From Lota lota (lineage: Eukaryota > Chordata > Actinopteri > Gadiformes > Lotidae), in assembly GCA_026745465.1 (NCBI GenBank), contig JACYXH010000517.1, positions 1 to 64,000 of the forward strand: 64,000 bases of DNA. Direction: 5' to 3'. The notes below the pieces were generated by a model. That model saw nothing but the letters and a program-made list of their open reading frames with translations. It searched no databases and was not told the origin of the DNA. A program made the translations under genes and the position numbers. The first letter of the stretch is position 1. The number at the start of each line of letters is the position of its first letter. Positions 26,921 through 50,957 of the stretch are shown here, piece by piece.

Positions 26921-27666
26921 CTGTGAAATAAAACAGTTTTTACTGTTTTGCTTATGTGTAAAACACAACCAAATACAAAGGATGCGTGTTTGGCCACATT
27001 CATTCACGTATATCCTCCATTATCCGGGCTTTACAGACACAAGCGGAGCTAGAAACACATGAGGGAGTACTACGTCCTCATGTGTTTCAGCGCCACTTGC
27101 ATACTGTTGGCGTCCCTAAAGGACTTTAAACCAACCCGAGTAATAGCTAAATACGTGAATGAATGTTGACCTATAACACTGCATTAACACACTTCTTATA
27201 AGAAATATGGTGGGTTTTAAACTATAGCCATCATAAAGAAATACTTATCAGATAGATGACAGCAAGGACCTCCAGCTGACCACCACAAGGACCTCCAGCT
27301 GCATCGCCTCAGTCCTTCTGAAAGTTCAAACGTGTTTTATTTGCACACAACAGTTTTAAATTATAGCCATAAAGAAATACTTATCAAATAGCTGACATCA
27401 AGGACCTCCAGCTGACCACCGCAAGGACCTCCAGCTGACCACCGCAAGGACCTCCAGCTGACCACCGCAAGGACCTCCAGCTGCAGTCCTTCTGAAAGTT
27501 CAAACGTGTTTTATTTTTATTATTTATTTTACTCCAGTAATGCTATAGCTCACTCAGATGGCTATAGTTTATTTTACATGGACCTTCTTCCACACAGTGT
27601 AGTCTTGATTGAAGAGGGAATTACATTAGTAATAAGAAATTACAGATGTGTGGCTCATTGTCTCAC

Positions 27667-27725
27667 CTTTCTGCATCTCTTGGAATGTAGCGCTCCTGGA
27701 TCGGACAGCTCTGTAGAACCCTGCT
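27667..27725 (-). other. Truncated exon cassette A10 (59 bp)
   Basis: This copy keeps an acceptor (GTAGTCTAG) and a donor (GTGAGA) but lacks the central WELQVEGR-type segment. One frame is open across it (SRVLQSCPIQERYIPRDAE). It would be the first cassette met by transcription from the candidate exon at 28.86 kb, and the reading frame is compatible with that exon (phase 0). Confidence 0.4.
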
Positions 27726-27896
27726 CTAGACTACAACCTGACCCTGAAAAAGAAATCACTGTTCATTTAGAATTCTTAAGAAACATATGACTCATAAGTC
27801 ACACATTTGAGAGCAACTGTTTAATGCTTCAGTAAATATAATATAAATACAAAAAAATATATATATATATAAAATGTAAATATTAAAAAGGACTAT

Positions 27897-28073
27897 AAAA
27901 ACTACGCCAACGGCAGGTGTCAGCCATGCAAGGCGACAACACGTCGGGAGCGGTTAGGTTTCGGTGCTCAGGGACACCTCGACAACCAGCTAGGAGGAGC
28001 CGGGGATCGAACTAGCATCCTTCTGACTGCCAGTCAATCCGCTCTGCCTCCCGAGGAAATGTCGCCCCGATAA
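27897..28073 (-). mobile_element. tRNA-derived SINE, minus strand
   Basis: Minus-strand order is as follows. It starts CGGGGCGACATTTCCTCGGG with box A-like GGAGGCAGAGCGG. Next come box B-like AGTTCGATCCCC, CGGCTCCTCC and GTCGAGGTGTCCCTGAGC, then CGCTCCCGACGTG and a TTGTCGCCTTGCATGGC word. The RNA polymerase III box layout marks a tRNA-head SINE. It is better preserved than the copy at 7.93 kb and lies just beyond the array edge. Confidence 0.8.
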
Positions 28074-28859
28074 ATTAAAAAAAACAACCAAGCTGTGCTC
28101 CGCTCCTTCCTCGGACCCTCAGACCCCTGCGGCACAACTCAACAACGTATGAAGAACAAGAAAATAAATCCAACCAAAGGGCTGGACCCTCCTTTGGGTT
28201 TACATCTTTACTAAATAATTATCCTTCCCCTCCTCTCGTTCTTTACTACTAACCCTTTATAGAAATACTTAGACCATATCTAACCCTTCTTGGATTTTTC
28301 AAATGTCGGATATCTTCAGACATATCCATAAGACTAGTTTTCATCTGAACCCTTCGACGGCTTGGTCAAATCTATAATTAATTTGATTCAAGTGAATTTG
28401 CACTTTCAATAAGCGGTTCCAATTATATTCAAAGCACTACGGTGAAGGGGACAGATCCCTTCTAAGACGTTCCCTTAAAATAGTTTGGATTCACAAAGTA
28501 AGAGAAGCCACGGATTTCCTAACCCTAGTTACTGAATCAAAAACAATTGTCAGAAATGCTGTGAGAAATCACAACTGGTCTTTATGTGACCCAGGTACTA
28601 TCCGACACACAAAACCCAGAATAAACTGGAACCACAGACAGAAGATATATTAACTAAAGACATTCGTCAAATCAAGGATAAAGACACCAAGGAAGTCCAC
28701 AATGTGTGGCTACACTCAGGGAGGTTAGTCTACAAGAGAGAATCCTCACCACACACCCCAACATTTTCTAAAAGCTACGCAAAGTAAAGGGAAATAATAT
28801 AACTTGCTAGACTGGAACACAGTACCCTCACAATCCAAACCGCATCATTTTCTACTTAC
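28074..28859. other. Unique sequence, nothing recognised
   Basis: Mixed-composition single-copy sequence with no long open frame and no repeat structure. If the exon at 28.86 kb is real, this would be its first intron. Confidence 0.5.
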
Positions 28860-28960
28860 AAGGTACGCACTGTTGCTCACAGGACGCATACTGCGCAAGT
28901 GAAGGACCAGACCGGAGCGATTGGGCCCTATTTCAGGTGATTTCACTGATTAGCACACCT
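28860..28960 (-). other. Candidate first exon of the array transcript
   Basis: On the minus strand an ATG at 28889 opens ten codons (MRPVSNSAYL) and runs in phase 0 into a consensus donor GTAAGT at 28859-28854. The upstream limit is inferred from promoter motifs. Spliced in silico to A10 and then to the B of unit 9, the frame would end at a stop inside B after about 50 codons, so it could be a short peptide or the start of a noncoding RNA. This is a hypothesis from splice signals and position only. Confidence 0.3.
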
Positions 28961-28971
28961 GTGGGGCGAGT

Positions 28972-28983
28972 CCACGTGACGTC
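28972..28983 (-). promoter_or_regulatory. Overlapping E-box and CRE motifs
   Basis: CACGTG (28973-28978) overlaps TGACGTC (28977-28983). Such sites bind USF/MITF and CREB/ATF families in vertebrate promoters. They lie about 85 bp upstream of the candidate ATG on the minus strand. Confidence 0.35.
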
Positions 28984-28999
28984 TCTTGTAAAAAAACAT

Positions 29000-30350
29000 G
29001 CTGGCATAGTCATAGTTCAATTATAATATCAACCCCATCCAAACATAGTCATAGTTTTATTATATTATAAACCCCATCCAAACATAGTCATAGTTCAATT
29101 AAAATATAAACCCCATCCAAACATAGTCATCGTTTTATTATATTATAATATAAACCCCATCCAAACATAGTCATAGTTCAATTATAATATCAACCCCATC
29201 CAAACATAGTCATAGTTTTATTATATTATAATATAAACCCCACCCAAACATAGTCACGGTTTCATTATATTATAATATAAACCCCATCCAAACATAGTCA
29301 TAGTTTTATTATATTATAAACCCCACCCAAACATAGTCATGGTTTTATTATATTATAATATAAACCCCATCCAAACATAGTCATAGTTCAATTATAATAT
29401 AATATAAACCCCATCCAAACAGTCACAGTTCAATTATAATATCAACCCCACCCAAACATAGTCATAGTTTTATTATATTATAATATAAACCCCATCCAAA
29501 CATAGTCATAGTTCAATTAAAATATCAACCCCACCCAAGCATAGTCATAGTTCAATTATAATATAATATAAACCCCATCCAAACAGTCATAGTTCAATTA
29601 TAATATCAACCCCACCCAAACATAGTCAGTTTTATTATATTATAATATAAACCCCACCCAAACATAGTAATAGTTCAATTATAATATCAACCCCATCCAA
29701 ACATAGTCATAGTTCAATTATAATATCAACCCCACCCAAACATAGTCATAGTTTTATTATATTATAATATAAACCCCATCCAAACATAGTCATGGTTTTA
29801 TTATATTATATTTTAAACCCCATCCAAACAGTCATAGTTTTATTATATTATAATATAAACCCCATCCAAACAGTCATAGTTCAATTATAATATCAACCCC
29901 ACCCAAACATAGTCATAGTTTTATTATATTATAATATAAACCCCATCCAAACATAGTCATGGTTTTATTATATTATATTTTAAACCCCATCCAAACATAG
30001 TCATAGTTTTATTATATTATAAACCCCACCCAAACATAGTCATAGTTCAATTAAAATATAATATAAACCCCATCCAAACAGTCATAGTTCAATTATAATA
30101 TCAACCCCACCCAAACATAGTCAGTTTTATTATATTATAATATAAACCCCATCCAAACATAGTCATAGTTCAATTAAAATATCAACCCCACATAAACATA
30201 GTCAGTTGTATTATATTATGATATAAACCCCATCCAAACATAGTCATAGTTCAATTAAAATATCAACCCCACCCAAACATAGTCATAGTTCAATTAAAAT
30301 ATCAACCCCACACAAACATAGTCAGTCATAGTTAGATATCAACCCCTGCA
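29000..30350. repeat. AT-rich minisatellite, ~40-47 bp period
   Basis: About 30 copies of a unit with AACCCCATCCAAACATAGTC followed by either GTTTTATTATATTATAATATA or a GTTCAATTATAATATC variant. The two variants are interspersed. The AT part is self-complementary and could extrude small hairpins. Confidence 0.95.
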
Positions 30351-30640
30351 AAACACTATTGACACAAAGTGTGACTCCAATTTTCTAATTGAGTCATTCT
30401 GTCACTGTGGCGAAAGGATGAATAGGCTTTAACAAACCTACCTTGAATGAACCTTTCATGATGTCTTGTGTTCATTGAGTTGGGTTCGTGTTGGGTCTCT
30501 ATCTTCTGTACACTTGCTTGTGGTGTGTGCGTGTGTGTGTGGCACCAAAGGCTCTTCAATCATTCCAAACAACCTACACACACACTGCGTCTCCTTCACC
30601 ATAATCATGTGGGCCAGGTTAACAGCACCGTATGGATTCA

Positions 30641-30656
30641 CCGCCCCCTAGTGGCA
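30641..30656 (-). promoter_or_regulatory. Strong CTCF-like motif
   Basis: The minus strand reads TGCCACTAGGGGGCGG, an excellent match to the vertebrate CTCF core with the CTAG-GGGG spacing. It is the best such match in the window and lies between the exon-cassette array and pcbp3. Confidence 0.45.
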
Positions 30657-30721
30657 CCCCATGGAATAACAGAGTAATAAATCATGCCTTTGATAAACGG
30701 CCCCATATCTTATTATGTAAT

Positions 30722-30762
30722 CATTGATCAGACGCGTTCATCCAAAGCTACTTACAGTGAAT
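30722..30762 (-). mobile_element. SINE/LINE 3' tail fragment
   Basis: The minus strand reads CACTGTAAGTAGCTTTGGAT followed by GAACGCGTCTGATCAATG. This resembles the widespread teleost tail in which GTAAGTCGCTTTGGATAAA precedes AGCGTCTGCTAAATG. Only the tail is present. Confidence 0.55.
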
Positions 30763-31368
30763 AGGCGCTGAAAGTATGGTACCTCCGTTTGACTGAATGA
30801 AATAATTTCTGATTTATATTTATTATTATTCTTCTCAAGGCCCTTGTGTTAACATTATAAAGTATTAAAACAAAAAGAATCATCGGCTGAACACACAAGA
30901 ACAATCTGTTGAATCCACAGAGTTGTTTATTACCATTACCCTTAAACAAATACTACAGAAAATAGTCCCTTGCACAATCGACAGAAAGACTAAATGAATA
31001 AAAGTACAGACATTTCTAACCATAAGCAGGTGTGCACAGATCTTTAATAACAGCATCCCACAGACCACTTGCGTTTTGAATATATTATTACATCTGGTTC
31101 CATGTTAGACTTATTCAAATAAAAACTGATTTTGCAGCCATTTAATACAAAACTTTTAATATCTTAAAATGCACTAAACATTGTAATGTCATCTGTTTTG
31201 ATTTACAATCAATAAATGGCTGACCCTATGGAAGATCTTAAAAGTCACTTCCTTTCATGGTATATCCTGCTAAACTTTTCAGAAGCACAATCAAATGTAG
31301 CATTTGGAGTATAGTTGAGTATATATTTAAATCAACCACATTATTGACGAGAAATGATCAGATGATGG

Positions 31369-31880
<512 letters not shown>

Positions 31881-31899
31881 AGACATAAGAGAGGTTGGG

Positions 31900-32600
31900 A
31901 TGGTGTCTGGGGTCAAACCCATTGTTCAGCCTGAATTTATGATGGGGTATCAGACTCGGGCTGGAAAAGGTACAGCTGAACCGAAGCCGTCGATACCGAC
32001 AATGTTGACAGGCTGCTCGGGACATCCGTGCTAAGCGTTTGACCAATCACAACAGAGTAGGCCTATCCAGAGGGTGGGCCTTAAAGGGGCAGGTGATAAA
32101 ACCGACTGTTTGAACACCGTCTATAATAAGGTGTACTTATTACCTTTAAAGCATGTAAACCTAATCTAGTAATAATTAACCACAAAACGTGCATAATATC
32201 ACCCCTTTAATACAACTTCCTAAGCCGTTGTTTTCTCGATGGCAACACATGGTTCAACGTTGAGTGGCGATCACAGCACAGTAGCGCGCGGTTACCGTCC
32301 AATCACGAGTCGAGGTAACGAGTACTAGCCAATCCCAGCCCAGTAGGGTGGGACTTGCAGCAAATGCGGCAGGACAATCTAAAGAAAACTTTAAAAGTAA
32401 ATAGTCAGGTAGCTCGAAAACATTACAAGGCGAGTCCAACATATTGACCATTACTCCCATTGAATCTGTCCTTTCTGCCAAGTTTAAATTTGACTTGTAC
32501 TAACGTGCCTGTTACTGGCAACCAAAGTACACTGGTCTTTTGAACAGTGTCAAAATGTGCTAACTGATGGGTCCTCACGCAAAACAACCCTTTAGATGGG
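31900..32600. promoter_or_regulatory. CCAAT-rich, CpG-containing segment
   Basis: Three CCAAT boxes in the same orientation (in GACCAATCAC near 32042, GTCCAATCACG near 32300 and AGCCAATCCC near 32330) and a CGCGCGG patch occur within 300 bp. This suggests a promoter, but no adjacent exon can be supported on either strand. Confidence 0.25.
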
Positions 32601-32616
32601 CTTGTTGGGCACAGCG

Positions 32617-32935
32617 GTTAGGGTTAGGGTAACCCTGGACTGGGTTCGGGTTACCCTAACCCTGGACTGGGTTCGGGTTACCCTAACCCTGGACTGGGTT
32701 CGGGTTACTCTAACCCTGGACTGGGTAATCCTAACCCTGGACTGGGTTAGGGTAACCCTAACCCTGGACTGGGTTCGGGTTACCCTAACCCTGGACTGGG
32801 TAATCCTAACCCTGGACTGGGTTCGGGTTACCCTAACCCTGGACTGGGTAATCCTAACCCTGGACTGGGTTCGGGTTACCCTAACCCTGGACTGGGTTCG
32901 GGTTACCCTAACCCTAACCTTAACCCTGACCCTAA
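32617..32935. repeat. Telomere-like minisatellite (CCCTAA/TTAGGG-derived)
   Basis: About eleven copies of a roughly 27-bp unit (AACCCTGGACTGGGTTCGGG then TTACCCT) are flanked by true TTAGGGTTAGGG at 32620 and CCCTAACCCTAACC at 32907. The unit is a TTAGGG relative fused to GGACTGGG. The repeated frame RVTLTLDW on the plus strand is compositional. Confidence 0.9.
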
Positions 32936-32939
32936 TCCA

Positions 32940-35900
32940 CTCTCAATCATCAAAGGTAACAGTCAATTCGTGACGCCAAGGTGCCTGTCAGGATACTCAT
33001 CTACGTCACGACAAAGTGACACTAGCATTGAGATGAGTATGGATGTGTGGAGCTTGGTAGTGATTGATTGCTTCGTCTGAGAGAGGGTTAAGCTTCTCAG
33101 ACACTTATAGTATAACACCACGATGTGTGTGGAGCTCCGTCTGAGCAGCCATGTTTTGATGTCTGCGTCCCAGTGAAGGTTACGTTTCTAAGTATAACAC
33201 CACGGTGTGTGGCGTATTTTATATACAACTTTGCTCACTATTAAGCTCACTGACACTTCAAGGTCTGTAATCAAATGTCAGAAATGATTTAACCTGCTTT
33301 ATCCAACCTTTAATCAATACCTAAACTTCACTCGTATTGTTGAAATTTGACAAAATCAGAACAATATAGCGTAAATAAGGGTGGAATGTAAACACATGTG
33401 CATGCAGAGTTCTGCTAATGACTTCACAAGCACCTGTCTCTATATGATAATATGACACACTACAAGCACACAAGTTGATAAACACGCAATTTGTACTTAC
33501 TATTTATACTTCTCTTCTATTGCTTGAAATATATCTATTTATCCAAAAAGACACATTGTATTCAGATACAAGTCATTTAGGAGCAGGTATGAGGTTAAGG
33601 GCTATCTTGCTCAAAGATGCCTAGTTTGGCTGGAAATTGGGGATCCAGCCCAGTGCCTTTCAGCTGGGAGTCAGAAGACCTCAGCACCACTATAGGCAAC
33701 CCAGGAATGACGGGAATGAAAGACCAAAACCTTAAAGGTCACAGAAAGAAACAAATCTTTATTTTTAACAACACTTTTAAAATGTAAAACTATTAATTAC
33801 TTAATTACTCACAACTAATATAGATCTGCACATTCCAAACAAATAAAATAAAATTAGTTACCAAGCTCTACTACTTTTTCCTCAAACTGCAATGCACAAA
33901 AAAACGTCATCAGTAATTCTGATTTTGTATTAATTTGCTGCCATATAAATCAGTATGTGAGGGTATTTGTCTTGAACATTTGTTTTGATTAACAACACGA
34001 TTTCCCAGCAATCTAAGCTAATAATAAATTAACAACAATAAATAATTGCACATTGCACCCTATTATTGCATTTGTTGCAGTTCATTTTTAAGCAGTATAC
34101 TCAGACATACGCATACAAGTGTTTTCAAACACTGAGCAACACGTTAACATGATTGTTTTACCCTAACCCTAACCCTTCTTCTGAATAACACCGTCATCAC
34201 TACCAGATGTACATTATATCCATGCTTAGCCTAGATAGATCAAATGTGAGTTACAACAATGGTTTAGCTTGTTAGCAGAGTTTAAGTTTCCAAATGTTCT
34301 CATTTACTTTACATTTTGCACATTATTTATATTATATTAAACAAATTGTATTAAGTGGACGACTCCAGGTTAACAAAGTAAAAGTTGGGACATATTATTT
34401 TGTATCCATACAGTGATCCAGTGATTAGTTGAATTTCTTGGTTGTTCTTAAAATGACTAGAAAATAAAAATATTGACTTTGTTTATGAACAATGTTTCAT
34501 GTTTGAGTCTAAATATAACGACAGTCTTTTATATGTAAACCTTGGTCCACACTGCATTCCTATTAACATAGTTACGATTGGTATAACTGATGTATATTGA
34601 TGGTGATTGGTTCCCAGAAGAAATGCTAAATTAGCCCCAAAAAAACTAGTTTCATCTTGCTCATATGACAAATATCTCATAAAAGTACAACCTATTACAA
34701 TGTCTTTGATAAATGAAACAGATAACACGAAACCATAATTTCACCGCTAAGCACTAGTTCAGTTTTACATCTAAATGTTATTGCAGAATAAACCGTCGGC
34801 TATGCATCGTTCGGTATATCATTAGTACTGCGTTTTGGCCCTTTAACATTTCCCTCTGTTAATATCTTCAAAACTCTTAAGACCCAACGGTCAGCTTGGT
34901 ATGCAGAAAATATCTACTTCTGCGTGAACAAATTGAGACCCATACATCCAAACTATAGTACTACTATATCGTAACTGTAGAACTATGTTGAAAATGCAGT
35001 AATGTTTGCTGTGTTGGAAAAAGAATAGTTTGGGATGGTGTAACGATGGACATGTAAATAGACAATAACATTCAACAGCTGTTTGCTTGTGTCCATGCCA
35101 ACCACACCCAACCGTGTTTAGCTGATGCTAAGAAGTACCCAATACTCAAGCGCCCAGTGTTTCTGCAATTTTGCCTCGCAGATTCCCTCACTAAATCCCA
35201 TTGCTCGGGATTTGTAGTCAAACTTAATCCCTCTCAAAACCAATACTGTACATCGCAACAAACAAAAGTCCATTGAGTCCCATTAACCCACAAACAACAG
35301 TCATGTGCGCACAACTGTACCATGATTAAATATATACAGGTTTCGCCACTGTGCAACGCCAGCGATACAGGAAATTGTCATCGAACTTGTCTGTTTTCTT
35401 CTAAAAACAAAAACATGTACGTTGCCAACATAGCCGCGACAATGAAAGACATTCAAACCGAAAAGTGTTAAAATCTACGGCATGACGGAAATTAAAAATA
35501 CCGAACATAACAGATGAACAATCGTGAAAAAAGAGACTGAGTGGTCACGTCCGCCCAGATCCCACGGGTTCCTGCCAAAAAAACGAACCCAGAACATTCT
35601 ACGGCCTCGAAGGAAATACTGTTTGGCTTTGTCCAAAATGTTCAGGCCTGACTGCTTTCTTCTTTCTCTCCTTTTTGACACCCATTTGAAACAACCACAA
35701 CAATGTCCATCTAGAATTATCTTTCTAGAAATAAGAAGCAGCCTTTACGCCAGGGTCGTCCAGAGAAAAATGAGAGGAAGAAGAGCAGCTCTAGGTCATT
35801 TTTGTGGTCCAACTTCTTCCTCCCACTTCAGAGGCTGGTATAATAAAGTCAAGTATACTCTTACTATACTCTACTAGCATAGTACAGTAGTAGTACTAGT

Positions 35901-36890
35901 ATAGTAAAGAGTAAAGTCCTTAGTCGTGTATTGCATGAACGCCGCGTAGTTGACTATAGTGTGGAACCACAGTAGTCTGAGTACATATCAAAATCATATA
36001 ATACGTTAGCGAACAATCATTTCAATTCTTCAATCAATTGTGGATGGTAGTGCTTTTAAAAGTCACTGATTCTTAGCTAATTTCATTCATGCATCTATAC
36101 TAAGAATCGGTATCGATACAGGGACTCTATGCCAGAAACTTATTTTTATGTCGGGCAGTGAGTAGGACGAGACGTGAATGGTTCAAATGGTTGAAAAGTA
36201 TGCGGAAAAAGTAATGGAGCACAACGATAACAATAAACTTCAAAGGAACACAGATACAGAGCAGGTATACGCAAAAATACACAGCATTACTTCACAGAAT
36301 ACATGCAATATAATTAAGTATGTAAATAGTAAGGAAATTAACATGAGAAGGGAGGCTCTAGGAGCGGTACAATTGGCCTAAAAGGGATGCAGCAAAGCAT
36401 TATGGGTAGAAATTGGATGAAAGCATGAATACTAGAATGGAAGCAGAACAGTCTTTCCCCCAACAGACCACTGCACAATCCAATCGAAATAATCTGCTGT
36501 GTTATGTATTCATCTATATAATCTACGAAAATATCAATTGTATGCCATTACTTTTTTTATTTTAAATGGATACAGATGTTCTATATGAAGCAGCACTGAA
36601 AGAGAGTTACATAGAGAGATAGGAGTTAAAGAAAAAGAAAGATCAGAGAGCAGAAACGTTGTTCCTATAAAACATTCAACATGCTTTGACAGTTCTCTAA
36701 AAGAAGAAAATAAATAAAACTGAAATTAAAACTGGCTCCCTGAAAGTAAAAGTTTACCCCAGCCCTCCCCGATAAAGACTTGACGATGTCGGCCAAGGCT
36801 GTGTAAGGAGAATGGAGAGAATGGGGTTTATTCAAGTGTTTTTCTTATTTTGTACTTCTTTTCTTTATGTTGTTCATTTTCAGAGAGCCA
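32940..36890. other. Mostly unique AT-rich region downstream of pcbp3
   Basis: No coding exon is recognised. It might hold the last pcbp3 exon and 3' UTR, but no match to the expected C-terminal residues was found. A short telomere-like CCCTAACCCTAACCC lies near 34161-34175. A plus-strand frame at 35524-35877 (117 codons) has no recognisable domain. Confidence 0.45.
33525..33715 (-). mobile_element. Decayed SINE, minus strand
   Basis: The minus strand holds CTTCTGACTCCCAGCTG, then GGGCTGGATCCCCAAT, GAGCAAGATAGCCCTTAACC, TGCTCCTAAATGACT and TTTTTGGATAAA. This order (box-B-like area, AGCAAGGCACTTAACC-like body, GCTCCTAAATGAC, CTTTGGATAAA tail) is typical of teleost tRNA-SINEs with a LINE-type tail. 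Confidence 0.6.
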
Positions 36891-36896
36891 AAGTGC

Positions 36897-37808
36897 CAGT
36901 CTCCGCAGGGCTTAATCAGGGTGGTCCTCAGGGCTTAATCGGGGTGGTCCGCAGGGCTTAATCGGGGTGGTCCTCAGGGCTTAAGCGGGGTGGTCGTCAG
37001 GGCTTAATCGGGGTGGTCCGCAGGGCTTAATCGGGGTGGTCCTCAGGGCTTAATTGGGGTGGTCCGCAGGGCTTAATCGGGGTGGTCCTCAGGGCTTAAT
37101 CGGGGTGGTCCTCAGGGCTTAATCAGGGTGGTCCTCAGGGCTTAATTGGGGTGGTCCGCAGGGCTTAATCGGGGTGGTCCTCAGGGCTTAATCGGGGTGG
37201 TCCTCAGGGCTTAATCAGGGTGGTCCTCAGGGCTTAATCGGGGTGGTCCGCAGGGCTTACTTGGGGTGGTCCTCAGGGCTTACTTGGGGTGGTCCTCAGG
37301 GCTTAATCGGGGTGGTCCGCAGGGCTTAATCGGGGTGGTCCTCAGGGCTTAATCGGGGTGGTCCTCAGGGCTTAATCGGGGTGGTCCGCAGGGCTTACTT
37401 GGGGTGGTCCTCAGGGCTTAATCGGGGTGGTCCGCAGGGCTTAATCGGGGTGGTCCGCAGGGCTTAATCGGGGTGGTCCTCAGGGCTTAATTGGGGTGGT
37501 CCGCAGGGCTTAATCGGGGTGGTCCTCAGGGCTTAATCGGGGTGGTCCTCAGGGCTTACTCGGGGTGGTCCTCAGGGCTTAATAGGGGTGGTCCTCAGGG
37601 CTTAATCGGGGTGGTCCGCAGGGCTTACTTGGGGTGGTCCTCAGGGCTTAATCGGGGTGGTCCTCAGGGCTTAATTGGGTTGGTCCTCAGGGCTTAATTG
37701 GGGTGGTCCTCAGGGCTTAATTGGGTTGGTCCTCAGGGCTTAATTGGGGTGGTCCTCAGGGCTTAATTGGGTTGGTCCTCAGGGCTTAATCGGGGTGGTC
37801 CGCAGGGT
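36897..37808. repeat. 23-bp minisatellite, about 40 copies
   Basis: The unit is AGGGCTTAATCGGGGTGGTC plus CTC or CGC, 23 bp long, with few variants (TTGGGG, TCAGGG, ACTTGG). It lies just beyond the last pcbp3 exon found. Two degenerate copies of the same motif lie in pcbp3 intron 4 at 49826-49875. Confidence 0.95.
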
Positions 37809-38107
37809 AGTCGGTTAAACATTGGAGGGGGGGCGAAACGGAGACGCCAGCCATTGAACTCAGGAAGTGGTCATGGAGGAAGGGTCATTCCACATGGCCG
37901 CCACATCTCTGAACCTAAGACGGGTGAGGGGCATGAGGGTGATTGGGGTGGTGGTGGGGGAGAAACCGAGGAGGTGGGGTCGGTTACCAGACAGTTGGGT
38001 GTCGAAGCATAAAAAAAGTTATTTGCAACTTTTTTTGCGAAATGGTGGCACAAATGGCGGTCTGATTTTGACCAATGCCGCCTTTTTTGACAAGACCTAG
38101 TAAAACT

Positions 38108-38165
38108 AGTGGAGTCAAGTCAATTTTATTTGCATAGCTCTTAATCACAGTCACACTCTCAAACA
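38108..38165. mobile_element. Fragment of a dispersed fish repeat
   Basis: The word GTCAAGTCAATTTTATTTGC followed by ATAGCTCTTAATCAC resembles the AAGTCAATTTTATTTATATAGC tail found next to many teleost retroelements. Only this fragment is visible. Confidence 0.4.
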
Positions 38166-38187
38166 ACACACGTTGAGAAAAAATATG

Positions 38188-38332
38188 GGTCTGCAACACC
38201 AACTCTGTTTCCCTGAAAAAATGCTGGAAAAGTTACTGGTCTGTGATTTATGTACTCCAAATTGGACCAATAATGTCAAAGGTCCAAACTTTCAAGTATT
38301 TTTTCCCTAAAACAGAGTTGGCGTTGCAGACC
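38188..38332. mobile_element. MITE-like element with 23-bp terminal inverted repeats
   Basis: The left end GGTCTGCAACACCAACTCTG continues TTT (38188-38210). It is inverted at 38310-38332 with one mismatch. The interior is 99 bp and includes a smaller inverted pair around TTGGACC and GGTCCAA. There is no coding capacity and target duplications are not obvious. It lies about 190 bp downstream of pcbp3 exon 11. A related interior word (GGACCAATGATGTCAATAGTCC) occurs at the very end of the window. Confidence 0.65.
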
Positions 38333-38517
38333 ACAATGTTTCCCAACAGGCTTAGGAAGCAGAACTCTCTATGATTACATTAAAGCCAAGCTTCAACGCC
38401 CTTGGAAAATCTGTTTTTCCAAAACTGCTACACAAAGTTCTTATTCTTATTACACAAGTGGATTATTCCCAGCGTTCCCCCACCTCCCCAACCACCACCA
38501 CTGGCGGTGATCTCTCA

Positions 38518-50957
<12,440 letters not shown>

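Larger units (their letters stand above)
11500..27780 (-). repeat. Hierarchical tandem array of exon-pair units
   Basis: There are three repeat levels. The smallest is a 23-bp motif containing AAGGACCTCCAGCTG followed by ACCACCGC. The next is a block of roughly 150-250 bp, with CTGAAAGTTCAAACGTGTTT, a TTTTAAACTATAGCC word and a run of 23-mers. The largest is a unit of 1.05-2.4 kb carrying cassettes A and B. Spacing between successive units is about 1044, 2321, 1585, 2418, 2370, 2160, 1067 and 1047 bp. Length variation comes mainly from the number of 150-250-bp blocks between units. All cassettes face the same way. Confidence 0.9.
30351..31360. other. Unique sequence, no gene recognised
   Basis: Short open frames only. 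It contains a CTCF-like site (30641-30656) and a SINE/LINE tail relic (30.72-30.76 kb), listed separately. Confidence 0.5.

Noticed and set aside
11500-27780. Array of short plus-strand proteins (60-68 codons) repeated in each unit
   Set aside because: They start and stop at different points of introns and cassettes and are antisense shadows of the splice-bounded segments.
27897-28073. Functional tRNA gene
   Set aside because: The box A and box B-like words belong to a SINE head; the cloverleaf is not intact and the SINE body follows.
32596-32973. 125-codon RVTLTLDW repeat protein
   Set aside because: Telomere-like minisatellite with a unit length divisible by three; no gene context.
35820-35870. 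Last pcbp3 exon (minus strand reads SEVGG after a CAG)
   Set aside because: The frame required by the exon 11 phase runs into TGA after two codons, and the in-phase SEVGG reading does not join exon 11.
35524-35877. 117-codon plus-strand open frame
   Set aside because: No recognisable domain, no splice or repeat support, ordinary length for chance in this composition.
36897-37808. CRISPR-like array
   Set aside because: Units are contiguous with no unique spacers and the sequence is clearly eukaryotic.
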